Assembly (NCBI GenBank): GCA_020722345.1
Contig: DYKZ01000012.1
Span: 1-32,618, forward strand
Reading direction: 5' to 3'
Source of the DNA: Anaerolinea thermophila
Lineage (GTDB): Bacteria; Chloroflexota; Anaerolineae; Anaerolineales; Villigracilaceae
Length of the DNA stretch: 32,618 nt
Positions within the stretch are counted from its first letter, which is position 1. Each line of letters opens with the position of its first letter. The notes under the pieces are model-generated. The model searched no databases and was not told the DNA's origin. It worked only from the letters and a program-made list of their open reading frames with translations. Made by a program: the position numbers and the translations under genes. This document shows, piece after piece, positions 1 to 6,577 of the stretch.

Positions 1-321
1 GTGACAAAGGCGGCCCTGACTCCTGCCAGGAAACGCCTGGTCGAGCTGATGCAGGAGATCAACTACGGGCGGATCGAGGGACTGCGCGTCCAAAACGGCG
101 AGCCGGTCTTCGATCCCCCGCCCACCGTGCTGCGGCTGTTTCTGTTCGGCAAGGACAACGGGCCGAACGAATCCCGCGGCAACGACGGCTTCGCTCTGAA
201 AAAGAAGATGGCGGAGCTGTTCGAGGTCTTCGACCGGGAGCGTTCGCTCTCGATCCAGGAACTCATGATCGACAACGGATTGCCCGTCCGCATGACCGTG
301 GCGGACGCGGTCCGGGTCTGA
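1..321 (+). CDS. Small conserved-looking protein of unknown function, possibly 5'-truncated
   Basis: The reading frame is open from base 1 (GTG) to a TGA at 321 and gives 106 residues. The window begins on the GTG, so no upstream ribosome binding site can be seen and the true start may lie outside. The protein is soluble and mixed in charge, with an N-terminal basic helix (TPARKRLVELMQEINYGRIE), a Pro-rich DPPPTV turn and a C-terminal charged region. No catalytic motif, membrane segment or Cys cluster is visible. It precedes a sigma-factor gene on the same strand by 182 nt and probably belongs to an upstream early operon. I do not recognise a function. Confidence 0.6.
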   Translation: MTKAALTPARKRLVELMQEINYGRIEGLRVQNGEPVFDPPPTVLRLFLFGKDNGPNESRGNDGFALKKKMAELFEVFDRERSLSIQELMIDNGLPVRMTVADAVRV

Positions 322-373
322 TTCAGACCCGGCCATAGAGCACGGTCCATCACCAGACAACAGACTGGCCGCA

Positions 374-429
374 GAGCGGAGGTCGTTGTGGGTGTCGCCG
401 ATACCGGCGTACTCGCAACACCTCCGCTC
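374..429 (+). other. Nested inverted repeat in the leader before the sigma gene
   Basis: The arms GAGCGGAGGTCGTTG (374-388) and CAACACCTCCGCTC (416-429) pair almost perfectly, with one bulged base. Inside them is a second hairpin, CGCCG-ATAC-CGGCG (396-409). The segment TGTGGGTGTCG (386-396) can instead pair with CGACACCCACA (462-472) further down. The two long pairings share bases and are mutually exclusive, as in attenuators and riboregulators. Whether the region is transcribed is not shown by the sequence. Confidence 0.55.
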
Positions 430-478
430 GCTTCGTTTAGAGCGGTAGTCCCGGCATAGGTCGACACCCACACGAGCT

Positions 479-498
479 CCTCCTCGGCCCCGAGGAGG
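479..498 (+). promoter_or_regulatory. Hairpin sequestering the sigma gene ribosome binding site
   Basis: CCTCCTCG (479-486), a GCCC loop and CGAGGAGG (491-498) form a perfect 8-bp GC-rich stem. The 3' arm contains the whole Shine-Dalgarno sequence GAGGAGG (492-498), five bases before the ATG at 504. In the folded state ribosome access should be blocked, so translation of the sigma factor may depend on opening this stem. Alternative pairings upstream could compete. Confidence 0.6.
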
Positions 499-503
499 CT
501 CAG

Positions 504-1091
504 ATGGGTTTCGACAAACGCTACGAAGGAATCGACGAGTATGCCGTTCAGATCATCAAGTACAAGGCGAGACAACTGGTCGGACGGGTGGGCTTCACCG
601 AGTCCGACCGCGAGGACCTGGAGCAGGAGATGCTGATGGACCTGCTCCAACGCCTGCCCAAGTACAACCCCGACCGCGCTCAACGCAACACCTTCATCGC
701 CCGCGTGGTGGAACACAAGATCGCCACCATCATCGAGGCGCGGAAGGCCGGACTGCGGGATTACCGGCTCTGCAATTGTTCGCTCAACGACCGCTTGGAA
801 GACGAGGAAGGCGGCTCCGTCGAGCGTATGGAGACCATCGATCAGGAGGATTACCTGCGCCGCACGGGCAGACTTTCACGTCCTGCCTCCGAGTTACGCG
901 ATCTCTCCATCGATGTCCGCCAGGCAATCGAAAAGCTGCCGCCGGAGCTGCGCGAACTGTGCCGGCGTCTCGACACCGACACGGTTACGGATATCTCCCG
1001 CGATACCGGAATACCCCGTGGGACGATCTACGAATCCATCAAGAAGCTGCGCGCGATCTTCGAGGACGCCGGGCTGAGGGACTACCTCTGA
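504..1091 (+). CDS. Sigma-70 family RNA polymerase sigma factor (phage-encoded)
   Basis: This 195-residue protein has the size and layout of a short sigma-70-family factor with regions 2 and 4 only. Residues about 30-90 resemble region 2, with an acidic segment (ESDREDLEQEMLMDLL) followed by a basic helix (NTFIARVVEHKIATIIEARKAG). Residues about 140-190 resemble region 4, with an LPPELRELCRRL helix and a helix-turn-helix (TDISRDTGIPRGTIYESIKKL). It would replace host sigma on core RNA polymerase and direct phage transcription. The start at 504 is set by GAGGAGG five bases upstream, which lies in a perfect hairpin. The first copy of the five-fold bipartite motif lies immediately after its stop codon, so it may serve that motif (inference). 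It could also be a sigma-like HTH regulator without promoter-opening activity. Confidence 0.85.
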   Translation: MGFDKRYEGIDEYAVQIIKYKARQLVGRVGFTESDREDLEQEMLMDLLQRLPKYNPDRAQRNTFIARVVEHKIATIIEARKAGLRDYRLCNCSLNDRLEDEEGGSVERMETIDQEDYLRRTGRLSRPASELRDLSIDVRQAIEKLPPELRELCRRLDTDTVTDISRDTGIPRGTIYESIKKLRAIFEDAGLRDYL

Positions 1092-1095
1092 TCGT

Positions 1096-1126
1096 CCGAC
1101 GGTCCGGGTCCGCCTCCGGTAGGTAT
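1096..1126 (+). promoter_or_regulatory. Bipartite promoter-like motif, copy 1
   Basis: CCGACG at 1096 is followed by CTCCGGTAGGTAT at 1114. The spacing is identical in all five copies in the window. It lies just after the sigma gene and 102 nt before the first gene of the replication operon. The half CCGACG aligns with TTGACA by its GAC, but TAGGTA is a poor sigma-70 -10 box, so an alternative sigma is plausible. The leader that follows can fold through CGGATGC (1136-1142) and GCATCCG (1171-1177). Confidence 0.6.
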
Positions 1127-1228
1127 TGACCGGGTCGGATGCATGGAAGGCGTCCGAGAGGCCGCCGAAAGCATCCGGCCCGGGCGCGCCCTCCAACAGA
1201 CCTTACTGAACGGAATGGAGGCAAGATC

Positions 1229-1543
1229 ATGAACCGAGAACTTTACCGATACAACTTCGACTCCAAGGTCCCGATCCGGGACATCGAGGAGTCTCTGCTC
1301 CTGGCGGTGCTCGCCGCCGAGAGCCTTCACGGCCGGTCGCTGGTTCGGCTGGACGCGTCCTTCTGCCTGGATTCGCACAAGCGCTCCTGCGTCGTGGATG
1401 CGGCGACCGAGGTCGGCCGCGCCATCGCCCGCGTCTTCACCGGCTTTCTCACCCGAGAGTTCGGGGAAGAGGCTTTCAAAGTCGAACGCGTGGGTGACGG
1501 CCCAGTGATCGGCCCCGAACTCAAAGCCACGGGGGCCGCCTGA
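1229..1543 (+). CDS. Small phage protein of unknown function
   Basis: The tracked ORF opens at 1139, but I choose the ATG at 1229 because a strong GGAGG lies at 1217-1221, about seven bases upstream. This gives 104 residues. The protein has an N-terminal region containing RDIEESLLLAVLAAESLHG and a central segment rich in Arg, Asp and Cys (RLDASFCLDSHKRSCVVD), followed by a helix ending in FTGFLTREFGEEAF. No known motif is visible. It is the first gene after promoter-like copy 1, and its stop overlaps the next start as TGATG, so it is translated together with the nuclease. A role in replication or recombination is likely only from context. Confidence 0.7.
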   Translation: MNRELYRYNFDSKVPIRDIEESLLLAVLAAESLHGRSLVRLDASFCLDSHKRSCVVDAATEVGRAIARVFTGFLTREFGEEAFKVERVGDGPVIGPELKATGAA

Positions 1544-2559
1544 TGGAAGCGAAAACGACCACCACCTATTCGATGTGGAGCCTGTTCCGCAACTGCCGCA
1601 AGGCATGCGAGTGGCGCTACATCCAGGAACTGGTTCCCCTGGAACGGGACCACAACCTGGCCTTCGGCACGGTGATCCACAAGTGCCTGGAGATGTGGCA
1701 CAGCAGCAGGGACCTGGGGGCCGTCCTCGATTTCATCGACCGGACCTATCCCAACCGCGCGCAGGAGGAAGAGCAGAAGAGGGACTGGCATCTGGCCGCA
1801 GCGATGATGAAAGGCTACGCGGCCTGCTATGCGAGCGAGGAATTCGATGTCGTCGCCCTCGAAAAGACCTTCGAGGGGAGCATCGTCAACCCGGCCACCG
1901 GCGCTTCATCCCGAAGCTTCGTGCTGGCCGGAAAGGTGGACGGCGTCGTCAGGATCGGCGACGAGCATTTCCTGATCGAGCACAAGACCGCCTCGCAGGT
2001 GGATGCGGACTACCTGGAGCGACTCTGGACCGACTTCCAGATCGTCCTCTACTCCCGTTACGTGGAACAGACGCTCGGCATCCGCATCGCGGGCGTCCTC
2101 TACAACATCCTGGTCAAGGCCCGTCTGCAACAGGGACGCGGTGAAACCGAGGCCGAGTTCGAGGCGCGGCGGGCCGATCTGATCGCCAAATCCAAGACCG
2201 GCAAGAGCAGCGCCAAACGCAGGCTGCCGGAAAACGATGACGAGTTTCAGGCGCGGTTGGCCGCCAAGTACACCGAGCCGGGCATGTTCCACCGGGAGAT
2301 GCTTTATCTCTCCCATGACCGGTTCGAGACCCTGCAGTCCGAACTCTGGGAACTGACCCAGGCCTTTCTCGACGCGCGCCGTCGCGGCGTCTTCTACCAG
2401 AACACCGCCTTCTGTTTCCACTACCGCCGGTCCTGCGCCTATTTCCCGCTCTGCCGCGCCGACGGCAGCACCAACGTCATCGAGAACTTTTACCGCAAAG
2501 TCCCCCCGCACGAAGAGCTGCGGGACGAGACCTCGTTCGAAGAGGCTTCGGCTTTTTGA
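1543..2559 (+). CDS. PD-(D/E)XK nuclease, RecB/Cas4-like, with a probable Fe-S Cys cluster
   Basis: This 338-residue protein carries the hallmarks of the PDDEXK_1/RecB-Cas4 nuclease group. There is a GTVIHKCLE helix (conserved His) near residue 45, and the catalytic core reads GKVDGVV then LIEHKTAS around residues 127-150, supplying the metal-binding Asp, the acidic residue and the Lys. Cysteines at the N-terminus (C18, C22 in NCRKAC) and near the C-terminus (CFHYRRSCAYFPLC) have the arrangement that ligates a 4Fe-4S cluster in AddB and Cas4 proteins. It probably acts as an exonuclease that resects DNA ends for recombination with the Sak4-like ATPase encoded next. Its start overlaps the previous stop (TGATG). 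Confidence 0.85.
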   Translation: MEAKTTTTYSMWSLFRNCRKACEWRYIQELVPLERDHNLAFGTVIHKCLEMWHSSRDLGAVLDFIDRTYPNRAQEEEQKRDWHLAAAMMKGYAACYASEEFDVVALEKTFEGSIVNPATGASSRSFVLAGKVDGVVRIGDEHFLIEHKTASQVDADYLERLWTDFQIVLYSRYVEQTLGIRIAGVLYNILVKARLQQGRGETEAEFEARRADLIAKSKTGKSSAKRRLPENDDEFQARLAAKYTEPGMFHREMLYLSHDRFETLQSELWELTQAFLDARRRGVFYQNTAFCFHYRRSCAYFPLCRADGSTNVIENFYRKVPPHEELRDETSFEEASAF

Positions 2560-2585
2560 GGACCCCATAGAAAAGGAGAACCGAC

Positions 2586-3365
2586 ATGTTGCCTACGAAG
2601 AAAAGTCCCCCCAAGCAAGATCACGCCGATCTGACGGTGCTGGTTTACGGCCCGAGCAAGATCGGCAAATCGACCTGGTGTTCCCGGTCCGAAGGCGCGC
2701 TGTTTCTCGCCACCGAACCGGGGCTGAATTCGCTGGATGTCTTTCAAGTCCCCATCAGGAACTGGGAAGAGTTGCTGGCCGCCTGCGGCGAAATCGCCGA
2801 GGGCAAACATCCTTATAAGACCGTCATTCTCGACACGGTCGACAACGCCTACCGCATGTGCAGCGATTACATCTGCACGAAGTTCAAGATCGAACACGAA
2901 TCCGACCTCGGCTACGGCAAGGGTTGGGCGCTGATCAACAACGAGTTCCACCGTGTCCTGACCAAGCTGGCCTTCCTGCCCTACGGACTCGTCCTGGTCT
3001 CCCACTCCCAGGAAAAGGAAATCGAGACGCGGACCGGCAAGTACATCCGCATCATCCCGACGCTCCCCGACAAAGCCCGAAAGATCGTGCTGGGCATGGT
3101 CGACCTGATCCTCTTCTGCGACCTGGAAGTGACGAGCGACGAGAGCGGCAAACCGGTCTACCGCCGCGTCATGCGAACCAAGCCCAGCCCGCACTACGAA
3201 GCGGGCGACCGCACGGGAAGGCTTCCCGAAACCATCGACCTCAATTTCCAGGCTTTCATTGAAGCGTTCAACAGGCCGGCGGCCGCGCCGAGGGCGAGTG
3301 CCCCGCGATCGGTGCCGGCACCGGGGGACGGGCAGGACAAGAAGCCCGCACCCGCCGGTAAATAA
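2586..3365 (+). CDS. AAA_24 / Sak4-like phage ATPase (RecA-type fold)
   Basis: The 259-residue protein opens with a Walker A motif, GPSKIGKST (residues 22-30), and has a Walker B-like strand, YKTVILDTVDN, near residue 80. The spacing and the phrase LVLVSHSQEKE match the phage nucleotide-binding AAA_24 family, which includes Sak4-type single-strand annealing or RecA-like recombinases. It probably coats or anneals single-stranded DNA during phage recombination and replication, using ends made by the upstream nuclease. A good AAGGAG sits before the ATG. The last 40 residues are Pro/Ala-rich and probably disordered (APRASAPRSVPAPGDGQDKK). The next gene begins 24 nt downstream. Confidence 0.82.
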   Translation: MLPTKKSPPKQDHADLTVLVYGPSKIGKSTWCSRSEGALFLATEPGLNSLDVFQVPIRNWEELLAACGEIAEGKHPYKTVILDTVDNAYRMCSDYICTKFKIEHESDLGYGKGWALINNEFHRVLTKLAFLPYGLVLVSHSQEKEIETRTGKYIRIIPTLPDKARKIVLGMVDLILFCDLEVTSDESGKPVYRRVMRTKPSPHYEAGDRTGRLPETIDLNFQAFIEAFNRPAAAPRASAPRSVPAPGDGQDKKPAPAGK

Positions 3366-3389
3366 ACCCCATAGATGGAGGAACGGACA

Positions 3390-3884
3390 ATGCAGAACGA
3401 AGACTACGGATATTTCGACGAGCCCCGCGGCACCGAGGACATCGACCTCGCACAGTTCGACGACGATTTCGCGCATGCCGAGGTCGAGGAACGCGAGTTC
3501 GAGACCATCCCGGACGGCAAGTACCAGGTGAACGTCGAGCGGGTGGAGCTGACCCGGGCCCAGACCTCGGGAAACCCCATGCTCAAGTGGACGCTGCGAA
3601 TCCTCGCCCCGAAGTTCCGGGGCAGGCTCCTGTGGCGCAACAACGTCATGGCCACCCGCGAAAACATCAAGTGGCTCAAGACGGACCTGCACACCTGCGG
3701 GTTGAATCTGGACAAGCTCTCCGAGCTTCCGGCCAACCTGGAAAAGCTCATCAACGTCAAGCTCGAGATCACCAAGCGCACGCGCGGCGAGAACGAGAAC
3801 GTCTACATCAACCGGCGCATCGTGCTCGAAGACGGCGGAGACGAATACGACTCGGCGGCGCGCAACGCCCTGGCCCCGTTCTGA
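3390..3884 (+). CDS. DUF669-like protein, possible single-strand DNA binding partner
   Basis: The tracked ORF starts at 3375, but that ATG lies within the ribosome binding site. GGAGG at 3377-3381 is eight bases before the ATG at 3390, which gives 164 residues. After an acidic N-terminus (YGYFDEPRGTEDIDLAQFDDDF) comes the pattern IPDGKYQVNVERVELTRAQTS, then LKWTLRILAPKFRGR and a C-terminal LINVKLEITKRTRGENENVYINR. This is the DUF669 layout, a phage family usually next to Sak4/AAA_24 ATPases and proposed to behave like SSB. It lies between the ATPase and the ERCC4 nuclease in one operon. The SSB-like role is inferred from neighbours and fold type. Confidence 0.75.
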   Translation: MQNEDYGYFDEPRGTEDIDLAQFDDDFAHAEVEEREFETIPDGKYQVNVERVELTRAQTSGNPMLKWTLRILAPKFRGRLLWRNNVMATRENIKWLKTDLHTCGLNLDKLSELPANLEKLINVKLEITKRTRGENENVYINRRIVLEDGGDEYDSAARNALAPF

Positions 3885-3885
3885 C

Positions 3886-4350
3886 GTGGACCGGGTCACT
3901 GTCGTCGTCGACACGCGGGAGCAGGTACCCTACACATTCGAATTCGGTTGCACGGAGGTTGTCCGCCGCGCCCTCCCCGCCGGGGATTACTCCGTCGAAG
4001 GGCATGAGGATTCCGTGGCGGTGGAGCGAAAGACTCTCGAGGATTTCGTCTCCACCGTCATCCGATCCCGCAAGCGGTTCACCAGGGAGCTGCGCCGTCT
4101 CCGCGAGTACGACGCCGCGTGCGTCGTGGTGGAAGCGGACCTCCGGGACATTCTCGGCGGCCGCTACCGCTCCGGAGCGCATCCCAACGCCGTCCTGGGC
4201 GCACTGCTTTCCATCGTCGTCGATTTCGGCATCCCGGTGTTTTTCTGCTCCGACCGGCAGGCTACCTGCCGGTTCGTGGAGGAATTTCTACACAGGTATC
4301 ACCGGAAGGTATCGAGACGATGCGAACAAGATCAAACAACCAATCCGTAA
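3886..4350 (+). CDS. ERCC4 (XPF-type) domain nuclease
   Basis: A GTG start one base after the previous stop gives 154 residues, essentially a single ERCC4 domain. Visible motifs are VVVDTREQ (residues 6-13, catalytic Asp and Glu), GDYSVEG and AVERKTLEDF, which make up the GDX(n)ERKX3D signature. The later GAHPNAVLGALLSIVVDFGIPVFF segment matches the rest of the fold. XPF-family enzymes cut branched or flap DNA near single/double-strand junctions. Here it probably resolves recombination or replication intermediates. No HhH dimerisation domain follows, but the next gene, RecD2-like and overlapping by 31 bp, does contain HhH-type sequence, so the two products may cooperate. Confidence 0.85.
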   Translation: MDRVTVVVDTREQVPYTFEFGCTEVVRRALPAGDYSVEGHEDSVAVERKTLEDFVSTVIRSRKRFTRELRRLREYDAACVVVEADLRDILGGRYRSGAHPNAVLGALLSIVVDFGIPVFFCSDRQATCRFVEEFLHRYHRKVSRRCEQDQTTNP

Positions 4351-6548
4351 CCGTCCGCGGCCGCGTCGAGACGGTTTTTTACGCCGGGCCGCGGTTTTCC
4401 GCAGGTCGTCTCACGACGGCAGACGGCGACGAGGTGCAGTTCGCCGGTCGGCTCTTCGCCCGCGAGAACGAACCGGTCGTGCTGAACGGCCGCTGGGTGA
4501 CACACCCGAAGTACGGCCGACAACTCGAGGTCGAGAGCATGGAATACGACCTCGATCTGGACGTCGACGGTCTCGCCAACTACCTGGCCAACCACCCGGA
4601 TATGAAAGGCATCGGCCCGGTCAAGGCCCGTCTGATCGCCGAACGCTTCGGTCATGATTTCGACCGGATCATCACCGACGATCCTGGACAAATCGCCGAG
4701 GCTGCGAGGCTGTCGCCGGACGCCGTACAGAAGCTCCGCGTGGAGTGGCTCAAGACGCGGGAGATCAACAAGGCGATCACCTGGCTGGCCGCTTTCGATC
4801 TCACCCATCACCAGGTGACGAGCCTGGTCAAAAAGTTCGGCAACGACGTGCTGGGACTGCTCAAGGCAGATCCCTACATCATCGTGCGCGAGGTCCGCGG
4901 TTTCGGCTTCAAGCGCGTGGACAAGATCGCGCGCAAGATGGGCACCGCCAAAGACGACCCCGCGCGTATCCGGGCCGGTGTCCTCCACTGCATAAACGAA
5001 TCGCTGGACCAGGGCGACTGCTGGATCGAGTTCGAGGAGCTGGTCGATCAAGCCAACGTACTGCTGGTCATGGACGTCCTCGACAGCCGGGACCGCATCG
5101 AGCAGGCGCTCGACCGGCTCATCGACGAGAAGGTCTTGGTCTGCGTCTCCCACGGCGGGAGGTTCCTCGTCGCCAAACCCGAAATCCGTGCGATGGAGGA
5201 GTACCTGGCAAAGGTCTTCCGGAACGGCGGAGCGCCCAACCCGCACTTTTCCGACCGAGACCGCCTGCCCGACATGGTCGCTGAAACCGCGCCGCAGCTC
5301 AACGCGGGCCAGCGGCAGGCCGCCGTCACCGCACTTCGTCATTCGATTTCGCTCATCTCCGGCGGAGCGGGCAGCGGCAAGACCTTCACCGTATCCGCCA
5401 TCACCGGCGTTTTCGAAGAACAGGGACTGCGCGTCATCCTGGCCGCACCCACAGGCAAGGCCGCCAAGCGTCTCGAACAGGTCGTCGGCCATCCAGCGGG
5501 TACGATCCACCGGCTGCTGGGTTTCAACGGCAAAGACTACGCCCGGGGACCGGACGATCCCATCGATGCCGACGTGATCATCGTCGACGAGGTCTCGATG
5601 GTGGATGTGCCCCTGGCTTGGCACCTATTTCAGAGCATCGATCTCGAGCGGTCCGCCGTAGTGCTGGTTGGAGACCACAACCAACTGCCTCCCGTCGGAC
5701 CGGGCAATCTGTTGCGGGACCTGGTCCAGTCGCGGATGGTTCCCACGGTGCTCCTCGACCAGGTGGTTCGGCAGGCAGGCGTTCTGAAGGAGAACTGCAT
5801 CGCCGTCTTGAACGGCGAGGTCCGCAAGACGAGCGATGCCGAACCCTCCGGCCGACGGGCTTGGTACGTGGTGGATCAGTTCACCGATCAATGGGACGCG
5901 CAGCGGTTCGTACTGGACCTCTTCGAAAATGTGCTCGTGGAACGCCTCGGGTTCGACCTGTTGACCGATGTCCAGCTTCTGACCCCGACCCACAAGGGGC
6001 CGCTGGGTACGCGCGATCTCAACTGCGAGCTGCAGCGTCTGGTGCAGCGCAAACTCTGGAATGTCGAAGCGCCCCCGACGCCCCCCGGTCGCCGGCCCAA
6101 GTTTCTCGCGCATGACAAGGTCATCCAGACCAGGAACAACTACGAGATCGGCGTCATGAACGGCGCGATGGGCGTGGTTCTCCACGTCGGCCGCGACGGC
6201 TCTCTGAGCGTGGACTTCGACGGCATCCCGGTGGAGATCGAGGCCGGTTCGCCCAACCTGCAGGACATCCAACTCGCCTATGCTCTGACGATCCACAAGG
6301 CCCAGGGCTCCGAGTTTCCATGCGCCGTGGTGGTGGTCCACAAGGCCCACTCCTTCATGCACCACCGGAACCTTCTCTACACCGGCGTCACGCGGGCCAG
6401 ACAGACGACGGTCCTCGTCGGGGACCGCTGGGGAATCTCGAACTGCGCCAGAAAGAGGAAACAGGACGACCGCCGAACGTTCCTCTCCCTCCTGCTGGAT
6501 GCAGGTCGCCTTGAGGAATCCCGTGTTCCCGCGACGACCGGTCAGTAG
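4320..6548 (+). CDS. RecD2-type SF1 DNA helicase
   Basis: The tracked ORF opens at 4119. I choose the ATG at 4320, preceded by GGAAGG, because the protein then begins with the RecD2 N-terminal OB-like segment (SVTVRGRVETVFYAGPRFSAGRL). This gives 742 residues. Next comes a helix-hairpin-helix region (MKGIGPVKARLIAERFG and VRGFGFKRVDKIARKMG). The helicase core has Walker A GGAGSGKTFTV near residue 350, Walker B IIVDEVSM near 422, a QLPPVGPGNLLRDL motif, and C-terminal LTIHKAQGSEF and YTGVTRAR motifs. RecD2 enzymes move 5'-3' on DNA. With no RecB/RecC here, it probably serves phage replication or recombination intermediates. It overlaps the ERCC4 gene by 31 bp. Confidence 0.9.
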   Translation: MRTRSNNQSVTVRGRVETVFYAGPRFSAGRLTTADGDEVQFAGRLFARENEPVVLNGRWVTHPKYGRQLEVESMEYDLDLDVDGLANYLANHPDMKGIGPVKARLIAERFGHDFDRIITDDPGQIAEAARLSPDAVQKLRVEWLKTREINKAITWLAAFDLTHHQVTSLVKKFGNDVLGLLKADPYIIVREVRGFGFKRVDKIARKMGTAKDDPARIRAGVLHCINESLDQGDCWIEFEELVDQANVLLVMDVLDSRDRIEQALDRLIDEKVLVCVSHGGRFLVAKPEIRAMEEYLAKVFRNGGAPNPHFSDRDRLPDMVAETAPQLNAGQRQAAVTALRHSISLISGGAGSGKTFTVSAITGVFEEQGLRVILAAPTGKAAKRLEQVVGHPAGTIHRLLGFNGKDYARGPDDPIDADVIIVDEVSMVDVPLAWHLFQSIDLERSAVVLVGDHNQLPPVGPGNLLRDLVQSRMVPTVLLDQVVRQAGVLKENCIAVLNGEVRKTSDAEPSGRRAWYVVDQFTDQWDAQRFVLDLFENVLVERLGFDLLTDVQLLTPTHKGPLGTRDLNCELQRLVQRKLWNVEAPPTPPGRRPKFLAHDKVIQTRNNYEIGVMNGAMGVVLHVGRDGSLSVDFDGIPVEIEAGSPNLQDIQLAYALTIHKAQGSEFPCAVVVVHKAHSFMHHRNLLYTGVTRARQTTVLVGDRWGISNCARKRKQDDRRTFLSLLLDAGRLEESRVPATTGQ

Positions 6549-6577
6549 CGAATGGACATTCTTGGAGCGGAGCGCGC

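Noticed and set aside
2490-3914. 474-codon minus-strand ORF
   Set aside because: Antisense shadow of the AAA_24 and DUF669 genes; long reverse frames are common in GC-rich DNA, and the sense proteins have clear motifs.
4300-4317. CACCGGAAGGTATCGAG before the RecD2 start resembles the second half of the bipartite motif
   Set aside because: There is no CCGAC at the required distance upstream and the site lies inside the ERCC4 coding frame; probably chance.
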